A DNA stretch of 64,000 nucleotides, from the NCBI GenBank assembly GCA_038501785.1, contig JBAMJR010000025.1:7772001-7836000 (forward strand), given 5' to 3'. Every line of letters begins with the position of its first letter. Position 1 is the first letter of the stretch. The position numbers and the translations under genes were made by a program. The notes under the pieces were generated by a model. That model did no database searches, was not told the DNA's origin, and saw nothing but the letters and a program-made list of their open reading frames with translations. Shown one piece after another: positions 1 to 9,092 of the stretch. The stretch is from Myoxocephalus aenaeus (taxonomy: Eukaryota > Chordata > Actinopteri > Perciformes > Cottidae).

Positions 1-37
1 AACCGCTACAAACTCATCCTGCTCAATGGTAGGAAGA

Positions 38-181
<144 letters not shown>

Positions 182-452
182 AAACACAGAAACGGCAAAA
201 GAATCTATAAATACGCAAATCCTGATTGTCAATCCTTGTGGGGAAGCGGATAAGCTAAAAAGCTGAAATCCCCCTAAAAGCATGTCTGTCTCATGCCGCT
301 GGGTGTGTGTAAGTAAACACACACACACACACACAATGGTCAGAGTATCGGTTAAGACCTTTTCTGGCTTTGGTCCAGTTATCTCCGGCCTCGTGTGAAC
401 TTTTCATCTTTGTACTGGCAGTAAGAAACGAAATGTTCTAACAAAAGTACGA

Positions 453-567
453 GATCGTTAGAGTCTTAACGTGGACTTTTGAAAGTCCACGTTAAGACTC
501 TAACGATCATTTTCATTGTCTCACTCAATCGTTAGATTGAGTGAGACAATGAGACAATGAAAATGAT
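453..567. repeat. Two abutting palindromes just upstream of a splice acceptor
   Basis: The first palindrome has arms 453-479 and 482-508 that are perfect reverse complements around a 2-nt centre. The second has left arm 506-530 and right arm 535-567. Its right arm carries an extra 8-bp unit (GAGACAAT twice), so pairing leaves a bulge. The two palindromes share bases 506-508 and end about 50 bp before the acceptor of the 619-875 exon. Confidence 0.85.
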
Positions 568-618
568 TGGAGCTGGATGCTGAAACAGCCCACTGATGGT
601 GTCCTCTTCTTCTTCCAG

Positions 619-875
619 ATGAGCACGAGGACGACCCTCACCTCCTGTCCAAAGCCATCCTCAGACACCTGCAGCAGCAGGAGAGAGAGGAGTTCTGCCT
701 CACCCCGCCTCCTCAACAGGAGATGAGGAACCCCTTCGCACGGCCGTCAAGCGCTCCGCCCATGAACGGTGGCTGTCACCTCACTGAGCCGATGAGCAGG
801 GAGCCGACGCTCATGTTCAGCCTGGAGAAACCTCGGTCTCTGAAGGAAGCTGTTGAGGACACCGACCATTATTGA
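619..875 (+). CDS. Last coding exon of an unrecognised gene (3' partial)
   Basis: A pyrimidine-rich stretch ending in CAG at 616-618 is followed by an open frame that starts in phase 2 and runs 85 codons to a TGA at 873-875. The peptide begins DEHEDDPHLLSKAILRHLQQ, continues through a Q/E-rich charged stretch and a Pro/Ser-rich stretch (PFARPSSAPP), and ends EDTDHY. It has no membrane segment and looks like a disordered or coiled-coil cytoplasmic or nuclear tail. I do not recognise the family. A polyadenylation signal AATAAA follows at 1127-1132, which fits a terminal exon. Earlier exons lie to the left of the window. Codon use is GC-rich at third positions, like the DDIT4-like and gpc4 exons nearby. 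A chance open frame is possible, but the combination of acceptor, 85 codons, stop and poly(A) signal makes a real exon likely. Confidence 0.6.
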
Positions 876-907
876 GGACAAATATAAACTCAGGCTCACA
901 GGAACAT

Positions 908-910
<3 letters not shown>

Positions 911-980
<70 letters not shown>
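911..980. repeat. (CA)n microsatellite in the 3'UTR of the 619-875 gene
   Basis: 70 bp of CA lies between the stop codon at 875 and the poly(A) signal at 1127. Confidence 0.95.
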
Positions 981-983
<3 letters not shown>

Positions 984-1126
984 ATACTGTATTCTTGTTA
1001 TATACCAAGATGACAGATTAATGATTTTAAAAAATCAGTACAGCTCATTTTTGAACATTTTAACTTCTTAAGTGATTTATCTGCAGAGTTTATTATATCT
1101 GTCTGTGTCTGAATTCATAGATATTA

Positions 1127-1132
1127 AATAAA
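1127..1132 (+). terminator. Putative poly(A) signal of the upstream gene
   Basis: AATAAA lies 252 bp downstream of the stop codon of the 619-875 exon, beyond a CA microsatellite. It is the first canonical signal after that stop on this strand. Confidence 0.45.
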
Positions 1133-1148
1133 TGCAAATATTGGCTTG

Positions 1149-1174
1149 GTGTGTGTGTGTGTGTGTGTGTGTGT
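1149..1174. repeat. Short (GT)n tract
   Basis: 26 bp of GT just past the putative poly(A) signal. Confidence 0.9.
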
Positions 1175-1239
1175 ATTATCCTCCTTACTGTTTATTTATA
1201 TTTGTATTTATTATGTGTCTCTTGTGTGCACTACTGCTG

Positions 1240-1310
1240 TAATCCTGCAATTTCCCCACTGCGGGACTAATAAAGGATAATCTTATCTCATTTTATCTTA
1301 TTTTACATCT
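1240..1310 (+). repeat. LINE-type 3' tail fragment
   Basis: This segment reads CTGCAATTTCCCCACTGCGG, then GGACTAATAAAGGATAATC and degenerate ATCTT repeats. The same string recurs at about 19785-19845 in a brd8 intron. This is the usual 3' end of a fish non-LTR retrotransposon family. No coding part is attached. Confidence 0.6.
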
Positions 1311-1693
1311 GGTTAATGTGTCAAATGTTCTCGAGGAGGTGGTCCACTAGTCCTGCTGTTGCTGCCAGTTGGTCCATTCAACCGTCTCAGACTCTAAGCA
1401 CGGTCAGCATTTAGCTATAAAATGCTGTCTGCAGTTCACCTTAATATCACAACAATGGTCTTTCAAGGGGATGGGGAATAGCAGGATGGTTAAAATGCAA
1501 ATGTTTGGTCTACGATAAATATTTTAATTCATACCACAAATTATGCAACGGTAACACATGAGTTAAAACAGGAAAAGAACAGAGGCAGGATAGAGAACAG
1601 AGGAAGACAAAGATCTATGAGTGGGTTTTATTATTGTATCAACAAAAGTTGCAAGAAACCTGACACCACGCCTGCTTATCTGGGTCTCACATG

Positions 1694-1696
<3 letters not shown>

Positions 1697-1724
<28 letters not shown>
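1697..1724. repeat. Short (CA)n tract
   Basis: 28 bp of CA in intergenic sequence. Confidence 0.9.
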
Positions 1725-1983
1725 GCCTCCTGGCTGCTGAAACTGCTAGGTGAGGTTTCATCAGCCATGTTTACAGCCCGTCCTCCTTGACAGGGCAGAG
1801 CCAAGAGTCATTCGATCCGAACACGTGATTTATAAACATGCACATCTAGCATCTGTGCAATTAAAGGAAAATTGGAAAGCGGACCATGGAGCACAGTTCT
1901 ATACCCTTCCCTCTGTGTTTCTTTTCCATGCAAAAAGTAAAAAAGTTGCTGCACCAGAGCATTCAATGGATATTTTATAATAG

Positions 1984-2377
1984 ACGACTGTCACGGTTCA
2001 GCTCCACACATTTCACTACTAGTTGTTTTCATCCTGTCTGCCTGTCTGTTTACTAACTGTCCTGTCATTTCAGATCCTGCTCCACGCCCCCTTCATTCTG
2101 TCAGTCACAATCTCCTCGTCAGCCCTCATTCCCTTCACCTGGTCCACGCCCGTCTCACCTGCAGCACATTCCCTCGTTTGTTCTTCACTATTTAGGTCCC
2201 CTCACTTGCAGTTGTCCCCTGCCAGATTGTATCTTGTGTTGTACAACCTAGCTCTCCAGCGTTCCCTGAGTGTTATCTGTAGTTTACCTGTTCAGTAAAG
2301 GAATTATATTCTTTACCTCTGTCTGTCTTCCTGAGTCGTGCTTCTGGGTCCTTGGGTTATCGGACTGTTACAACGAC
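1984..2377. mobile_element. Probable solo LTR with 5-bp target duplication
   Basis: A 384-bp unit at 1989-2372 begins TGTCACGG and ends CTGTTACA, so it has TG...CA termini and short inverted TGT/ACA ends. It is flanked on both sides by ACGAC (1984-1988 and 2373-2377). Size, termini and a 5-bp duplication fit a solo LTR of a Ty3/Gypsy or ERV-like element. No internal retroviral genes are present. Family assignment is inference. Confidence 0.65.
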
Positions 2378-3284
2378 AGAAGCTTTGATATGACACATGT
2401 ATTGACTTTACACAGCCGAGTAGCCTGAGTCATCTGTTAAACACCTGATAGCACATCAGCTGGTCCATAAACTATTATTTTTTACACATTTGAGTAATTT
2501 GTCAAGAAAAAGAAAAAGATTGTTCTCTTCTTTCCGTGTTGTGTGCCCACTCAGCAGACTATAGTGTAATATGAGCATCAGTGTATCTGTAGGTAACCGG
2601 TCCTCTGCAGGAAGTTATTCTATCCGGCCACTGATAACAATGTGTGTTCTGACCACGTTAGATAAGGATTTTAAAAAGAAAACAACACTCACTCTCTGCT
2701 GCAGACATGAGAGTTTTAGTCACGGCTGCCAGAAGCAGGTCTGACCAGTTCTCCACCAGAAACACGACATCATGCTGACATCAGGTGACCCACTGACGTC
2801 GACATATGTATAACACAGATTACTGTTGTCACAAGTGTACGTTCTAACGGTGACTCATTGTTCCCTTAGTTGGCCATGACTTCATAAAATATTGAACCAG
2901 CGGTGTGTAGAGTGTGTAATAATTATTCAAGTTATGGTAAATGCTAGTTTTTACACTTCAAAATCAAGTCACGAACAGATATGGAGAGGACAGATTTGTT
3001 CTGATATAGATATAACACTGGACTCAAGCCCACAGGCGATATGAGGTATAGTGACCACATTCTGGCCTTGCACACTCTAGTTCCCCTTCAGTTCCACAGA
3101 GAGACACTTCCTCCTCTGTGGCAAGTCTTCCTGAGCGCAGCATTTTATCTGAACCTGATTGGTTAGCAGAAGTGATGTCACAGAAGGGATATTTTCCCAG
3201 AAGGTGAGTCAGCTTTAGAGGTTGAACTGTAAAAACCACCTTACTGCTGCGTGCCGGCTCTCACGTCAGGCCTGTGGGCTGGAC

Positions 3285-3352
3285 TTCACCGGAGGGGAAG
3301 CAATGACTTTACTATTAAACCTGAATGAAGTCATTGCTTCCCCTCCGGTGAA
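3285..3352. repeat. Perfect 25-bp palindrome, 18-nt spacer
   Basis: The arms at 3285-3309 and 3328-3352 are exact reverse complements and are separated by 18 nt. No transposon ends or target duplication are visible. Confidence 0.9.
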
Positions 3353-3427
3353 TGAAGCAACCAGCTGAAAGAAAGTTAATGGGACTATTTCCCTGTACTC
3401 TTCCAGACTGTTCATCCACAGCACGCG

Positions 3428-3457
3428 TAATGATTGTTTCTATTGAAACAATCATTA
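3428..3457. repeat. Perfect 13-bp hairpin, 4-nt loop
   Basis: The arms at 3428-3440 and 3445-3457 (TAATGATTGTTTC and its complement) flank TATT. It lies 75 bp from the palindrome at 3285-3352. Confidence 0.85.
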
Positions 3458-3591
3458 TGTTCTCAGTTGTCCCAGATTAGTCACTGGGGCAACATGTTCT
3501 CAATTGTACCATGTGGCCTGATATGTGCTTTATCTGAATAGCACTCTCTATAACAAAAGTGCTTTACTATTAAATTAAATTAAACAAAAAT

Positions 3592-3905
3592 CCATTTCAT
3601 TTAGCTAACGCTTTTATCCAAAGAGACTTACAATAAGTGCATTCAACCATGAGTACAAACTCAGAACAACAAGAATCAAAAAAGTACAATTTCTTCAATA
3701 AAGTTAAACCACAAAGTGCTATCAGTAAGTGCCATTTCAGTGCTACTAAAGAGCTACTAAGGTGCTACCTTCCTTATTCAAGGTGTAGTCAAAAAAGATG
3801 TGTTTTTAGTTTGCGACGGAAGATGTAGAGACTTTCTGCTGTCCTGATGTCAATGGGGAGCTCATTCCACCATTGAGGAGCAGGACAGCAAACAGTCATG
3901 ACTTT
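3592..3905 (+). repeat. Old dispersed fish repeat (SINE/LINE-type)
   Basis: The phrases CATTTAGCTAACGCTTTTAT, CCAAAGAGACTTACAATAAG and, further on, GGGGAGCTCATTCCACCATT are ones I know from a very common teleost interspersed repeat. The copy is diverged. Its boundaries are approximate, and a 63-codon open frame inside it is not a gene. Confidence 0.55.
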
Positions 3906-4052
3906 GTAATACAATGACTAAGTACAGTATTTCTTATGGTTTCTCAACCAGTTGTGGATCTAATTTGGGTAAATGTGTTCTGTGGCGGTCGGGGTCTCAT
4001 ACAGAAACAACAGTCCTGTGTTTAGTGGATACACTTCCGATGCTCAGGTGTG

Positions 4053-4078
4053 TGTCTTACTCACCTGTGAGTAAGACA
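4053..4078. repeat. Perfect 12-bp hairpin, 2-nt loop
   Basis: TGTCTTACTCAC at 4053-4064 is followed after CT by its exact reverse complement at 4067-4078. Confidence 0.85.
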
Positions 4079-6312
4079 TGGCTCATGCCGCTGCGTCTAG
4101 ACCGGACATGCTCACACACACTCGCAGGAATCTTATGCGCATACACTGAAAGCAGGTCTGAAGGTTAGACTGACTGAGAATCACGTTCAATACTACTAAC
4201 TAATGAGAACATTTGATGGAACTATTACAGCACTTTTTTTTCAAATAAAATCATTGCCAAAGTCTGATGTTACAGGTTTTTGTTTCACTGGGAAAACTGT
4301 AAAATTCCTGAACAATGTTTCAATGAACGGACCAAAGTCTGCACTATTTTAATGAACGTCAACATAAATATTGTACATAAAATCATATTGTCTATTTCAT
4401 CCACTGTTTTTATAAAGTAATTTCTGAGTAGTTTATCTTAATTAATCAGCATTTCAGGCAGATTAAAGATTAAACTCCACCTCTGGAAGATTGCCTTCAG
4501 CTTCAATATTTCTCCATTATTTTTCCTTCAGGCCAGAAAACCCTTTGGCGAGGCAGCAGGCATATTGTAGACATATTATCAATTTAATTTAGAACAAGTC
4601 AATAACTTCCTGAGCTAAGAACCTGATGAACAATGAATAAATGAAATTACTTTTATCACACAGCAATACTATAATCCTTCAGTGATAGTGGAAACATAAT
4701 CCCTCCATCACCCCATGGTGTCAGGGTGTGTTTGGTTTTGTGTTGGGGAGGACTGTAGAGATCAAGCGCTCCCTCCTGTTACGATCAGGCGTTTGTCAAA
4801 TCAAAGAAATCAGGTGGGGCACTTCTGACTGTCTGGGCTTAAAATGAAAAGATGAGCACACTTTTTTCATGACCGCCCCCAGACTGACACACGCTCTCGG
4901 AGGAACCACATTAAAAATTGTCTGAAGGGAACTCAATACCTACTGTGAAAAAGATCTGTAAATTAAATTCCTTCATAATTTCCACTATTTTAACTTACTT
5001 TTTACTCTATTTGTGTGCCCGGAACGTAACGGAATATTGTATTACTTGCTGCTGCACTGACATGATTTAATAAAAAAACAGATTATAGATTATTTGGGTT
5101 TCTCTTTCAATGTGTTTGTATAATGCACATATAAAGAATATGTACTGCACATTGTTATCATTGTTATAATTTTCCCTTCTGGGAGAACTTTTCTACGCCC
5201 GAAGCACATTTGTTTTTATTCAGACCACATTATGTATGACCTATATTAGTCATCAGCTGGTAGATTTCCATTGCAGCCTATGCCCATTCCATCTATCAGG
5301 AGTTTTCAACTGAACATTTTTATATCAACTATCAACAGTGATGGAAGTCCTCAAAAATACAACTCAAATAGGCTTCTCTATTAAATGTAAACGTCCTGCA
5401 TTACAATTCTTACAAAAGTGAAAGCAGACATTATATAAGTAATATACTTTAAAATTGAAAAGTAAAATAGTTCACGATGCAAAAAAAATGGCCCTTTAAA
5501 TGTTTTCTATTTATTAATAAAGTATTTACTAGTATTGTATATTAGACTGCATTATTTGAGCCTTCCTGACTCGATCTCTGAAGACATTGAAGATGTATCA
5601 CAAAAACAGTTGGCTTAAAACCTTACAGCAAGTTTACGTTACAGCCGAAGAACAGAGTGAAAGGAAGTAGTCTGTTTATTTATAACTGTATTATGATATA
5701 TCCTATGCAGGTATTATATATCAGCCAATATTATTGGATCATCATTGCAGGCTGTGTGACTGACGTCATTGACTGAAGAAACTTGTTCAAACGCAATAAA
5801 GGTAGTGCAGTGAAGCAACATGTGTTGCTATGTTGTTATATAACGAAGTATGCAAAAATACACGTTTAAATAAAAGTTTTGCATCTTAATTAAAATTCTG
5901 ATATTATAGTATGGATCTCAAAATGTAAACTACTCTTACAATGTTAAAACTAAACACTCCAAGTTCCAATAGATACTGTGTCCACTTTTAAAAATCATTC
6001 TAAAAACAGTAATTAGATAACTTTGATCTGAAAGAGATGAATGAACCTATCCGTAAATCATATATTACGGGCTAGTTTCTAAATAATATAGATATTATTA
6101 GATATTAGACTGGAGAGTCGACATTACAAACATATATCATCAGATAGAAGGCATTGCTTATATCACGTAAATGGAAAATTACTAAACTGCAGACACGTTC
6201 ACACAGACGCACCTGCGGAAGCCAATTATCCTCAGCTCTGTTAACCAACATTTAACACATAGGTGTTCCACCCGGAAGCTAATTAGGGTTTCACCACATC
6301 CAGAGGGACAGG

Positions 6313-7325
6313 ATGCTCGTGGTCAGCAGGTTGTGGTCCGCGCGCATTGAAAACATGTCCGAGTTTAGTGAGTTTAGAGGTAAAGAGGAACGTTTGTCTC
6401 GGACTTTAATTCACCAGATGCGCGTCAGACACGTCGACCATCGTCCATTAGGCTTCAAGCTGCTGCTTAACCTTCAGCATCAAGTCCCAAACTTCCGTTG
6501 GGATTTTGGAGATAACGATGACGTCAGAGCCAGACGGGGGCTGCGTGCTGGAGCGCAGTGCACCGGAGAGGAGCGTCGCTGTGGAGGACGATGTGCAGCA
6601 TCGCGAGGCTTGAATCCCGGAACTACGTTCATCTCCAGGAGGTAAGAGCAGCATCAGATGGCCTCCAGCTTGTGTGCACAGTAAGGGCGCAATTAATCAC
6701 TGAAGTGTATTTACTACAAAGTGTGTGCCGATTGATCTGCGGCAATCTGTTGACTGTCAAAAAAGCATTAAAGGTGGAAGAGTTTAAATGTAATTGTGTG
6801 TTGAATGAATGTGTTATTCCATAATGGGGTTATTGCCAGAGGAAAAAGTAAGACTGGGAAACTAAATTCTAGTTTAATGATGAATTTATGGCCAACAAAA
6901 AAAGTGTCTGAAAATGAAGGTCCTGGTGACTTGGATATTGATTGTGGTAATCACGATCTATTAGTGTTTCTGGGTAAACTAAAGCAGAAGCAGGAAAAGC
7001 TGCACGCATTGCTCATAATGGCGGCTTTAAAGGAATGACATGCGTTGGAGGAACGGGAGCAGATGAGGAGAAAGGAACATCTCGGACTGGAAACTGCATC
7101 AGCAGGGCCATGGCAGCAGGCAGGGCCGCCATGTGGCTGCCTGGAACCGGCCCTGCCTGCTGCCATAGCAGGCAGGGCCGGTTCCAGGCAGCCACAAATC
7201 CATGGACAAAGAAAGTAGATTTAACTGCTAAGTGGGCAGTTCTGCAGGCTTCAGATGGACAAACTCTAATTTTGAAGAAGAAAACAACACTCTTAAAAAT
7301 GTTTTTGGCCTTAAGTTTATTGTAA
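6313..7325 (+). pseudogene. Coding-like, broken stretch of unknown origin
   Basis: Around 6313-6645 there is a CpG-rich 110-codon open frame containing a perfect CRE palindrome (TGACGTCA, 6519-6526). It ends near a donor-like GTAAGAG (about 6642). From 6805 a Lys/Glu-rich frame (LGKLKQKQEKLHALLIMAAL) runs to a TGA at about 7036. It then continues in the same frame as a heptad-like helical stretch (HALEEREQMRRKEHLGLETA), so the stop could be a CGA-to-TGA change. A 29-bp hairpin interrupts the reading shortly after. I recognise no family. It could be a decayed transposon-derived gene or an exon pair of an unknown gene. Confidence 0.25.
7133..7195. repeat. Perfect 29-bp GC-rich hairpin, 5-nt loop
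   Basis: The arms at 7133-7161 and 7167-7195 are exact reverse complements around GCCAT. A further direct copy of part of the arm (GGCAGCAGGCAGGGCC) lies at about 7112-7127. The segment therefore appears three times in alternating orientation. Confidence 0.9.
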
Positions 7326-7765
7326 TTCGGTGTGTTAGGAGGATCCAGCAAAAATCAGCTTTTCATTGTACAGAGTAACTCTGTTATCTGTGCATATGAC
7401 ACACAAAAAATCTTGAAAATGAATTAATTCATCAGAATTCTGAGTTGCACACATTCAAACCAACCTTAGTGTATGACAAACTGGATATTTGATCAAATTC
7501 ATACACTTAAGCTCGTATGAAAGTGTTTAGTTGACACTAAATGACCTATTTCTGTGACATTGGACATCTGCTTAAATTATAGGAATATAAATCGGATGTA
7601 TAAGTAACCTGATGTTGGGTGACTAAGTTACTTTGAGTTACTTCGTGTTTTGCCTTCACTCACACTAGCAGTCTGTTAGGTCTCGCTCCGCGCAATGCCC
7701 AGACATGTTGCGCGAGACGGGAACCTTCTGGATGGACCTGGTCGGCCACGCCCCCTCGGGAGGGC

Positions 7766-7774
7766 TGACGCAAC
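7766..7774 (+). promoter_or_regulatory. Composite ATF4-C/EBP-like site in the DDIT4-like promoter
   Basis: TGACGCAAC joins a CRE/ATF half-site (TGACG) to a C/EBP half-site (GCAAC). It lies 7 bp upstream of the TATA box. ATF4 and C/EBP factors are known activators of mammalian DDIT4. That this copy is functional is inference. Confidence 0.4.
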
Positions 7775-7781
7775 GCGCCGC

Positions 7782-7789
7782 TATAAAAG
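7782..7789 (+). promoter_or_regulatory. TATA box of the DDIT4-like gene
   Basis: TATAAAAG sits in a GC-rich block, 107 bp before the chosen ATG. This predicts transcription starting near 7812 and a 5' leader of about 75 nt. A GC-box-like CACGCCCCC lies at 7747-7755. Confidence 0.65.
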
Positions 7790-7826
7790 CCTCGCGCTCG
7801 CGGCTCGAGCCGCACACAGGTACTAC

Positions 7827-7952
7827 ATGGAGGAGACACTCAGCAGACGTTTGGAGGAGACACCGGAGCGCAAGTCACAGAAACCAGGATGGTGTTTACC
7901 GCTGCGATGCTCTCCGTCCCGGCGGAGGAGGACGACAGCGTCGTGGAGATGA
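7827..7952 (+). CDS. Upstream ORF overlapping the DDIT4-like start codon
   Basis: The first ATG after the predicted transcription start opens a 41-codon frame (METLSRR-like, starting MEETLSRRLEE) that passes the main ATG at 7889 in another frame and stops with TGA at 7950-7952. Its context is weak (T at -3), whereas the main ATG is strong (A at -3, G at +4). Leaky scanning would therefore reach the main start. A conserved peptide is not implied. Confidence 0.4.
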   Translation: MEETLSRRLEETPERKSQKPGWCLPLRCSPSRRRRTTASWR

Positions 7953-9092
7953 TCGGGAAGTACTTCCTCCGGCTCACGAGCCCGGGCCGAGGCACGAGCG
8001 CAGCCCGAAGGGGGAGCGTCGAGAGCTGCGGCGAGCGCGAGAGCAACTCTCCTGGTAAGTCCTTTTAGGAAAGTTTAACGTAGTTTTGTTTACAAAGAAA
8101 TAATAAAAACAGTGGATAAGTACTACAGTGACCACACTCGTAAAATTAGAAGTATATAATTTGGCTGAGGAACACATTAATTGGCTGATGTAACAGTCTA
8201 TGGATGTAACTCATGCAGGTCTGATAAGCTGATGACCTTAATTCTGATGACTCATATTTTAGACATTGATCACATGATACAAGTATTGAGGATTAGATTA
8301 TTGATTTACTTCTGATTCACTTGCATTTCACTCTCATAAAAACATATTGGACAGACGTGCACCTATTCTAACTCAGTGGTTCTCAAATGGGGGTACATGA
8401 GATTTGTTTTAAATATTTAACATTACATAAAAAAATACATTTATACATATTCAATAAAATAAGTTTAAGTTCATAAACTGAATTGTATACATTCTATATT
8501 AAATCAGACACTGATGGCACAGCGCTGTGTATTACATCTTTTTTTCAACCAAAAATGCTTTGCACTGCTAAAAAACATTTCAGAGGGGGTACATCACTGA
8601 ATAAAGGTTGGACCACTATTCTAACGCCTCTGGTTTCTGTCTAAAGGTGCCAACATGGACGCTGGTTTGGAGCAGGACGAGTGGCTCCTGCAGCAGGACG
8701 TGACCCGGCGGTTAGAGCGCTGTCTGACTGAGGCCAAGGCGTCCGCCCTCCACTGCCGCCTGCTGCTGCTGCCCCGCCAGATGACCGCCAGGGTCGGCCA
8801 GGACGTGGTGCGCTCCTCTGCCGATGAGCCCTGCGGCCTCCGGGGCGCCTCCATCAAAGTCTACGTGGACGGCAAAGACGGCCTGACGCCCGCAGGCGGC
8901 GTCCTCCTGGACCCGAGCGTCACCCCGACCTTTGAGCTGTCTGTGATCTTCAGGGCAGAGCGGGCCGCCGGCTGGCCGCCGCTCACGGTCATGTTCGACA
9001 CCGACAAAGTGATGAAGCTGAGGCCCGAGTACCGGCTGGTGAAGAGGAAGCTCTACTCCTCGGCCAGCCCCGTCATCCATGATTTCAATTAG
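7889..9092 (+). CDS. DDIT4/REDD1-family protein, stress-induced mTORC1 inhibitor
   Basis: Two coding exons, 7889-8054 and 8647-9092, join in frame (G|GTAAGT donor, TAAAG acceptor) to give 203 aa. The chosen ATG has A at -3 and G at +4. The C-terminal half carries the family signature: EPCGLRGASIKVYVD around residues 114-128, then DPSVTPTFELSVIF and the C-terminal RLVKRKLYSS. Human DDIT4 and DDIT4L have EPCGLRG, VPTF.L and KKKLYS at the same places. The family releases TSC2 from 14-3-3 and so lowers mTORC1 activity in the cytoplasm during hypoxia, DNA damage or energy stress. The N-terminus is short and lacks the long Ser-rich leader of mammalian DDIT4. The sequence is intermediate between DDIT4 and DDIT4L, so I give no symbol; a separate teleost paralogue is possible. 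The gene converges on brd8. Confidence 0.9.
8365..8625. mobile_element. hAT-like MITE in the DDIT4-like intron
   Basis: A 245-bp AT-rich unit (8373-8617) begins TCAGTGGTTCTCAAATGGGG and ends GGTTGGACCACT. It is flanked by the 8-bp repeat ATTCTAAC (8365-8372 and 8618-8625). An 8-bp duplication with AGTGGT-type ends is the hallmark of hAT transposons. There is no transposase. The right flank lies only about 20 bp from the acceptor of exon 2. Confidence 0.75.

Larger units (their letters stand above)
876..7700. other. Intergenic region, AT-rich, without a supportable gene
   Basis: Between the 619-875 exon and the DDIT4-like promoter I find no convincing exon chain. The region holds CA/GT microsatellites, a LINE-type 3' tail (about 1240-1310), a probable solo LTR (1989-2372), a dispersed repeat (about 3592-3905), palindromes and a coding-like but broken stretch (6313-7325). 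The part from 4190 to 6240 is AT-rich and I see nothing in it. Confidence 0.6.

Noticed and set aside
7691..7710. Possible p53 response element upstream of the DDIT4-like gene
   Set aside because: The right half (AGACATGTTG) has one mismatch, but the adjacent left half has three, including the core C. It is too weak to list.
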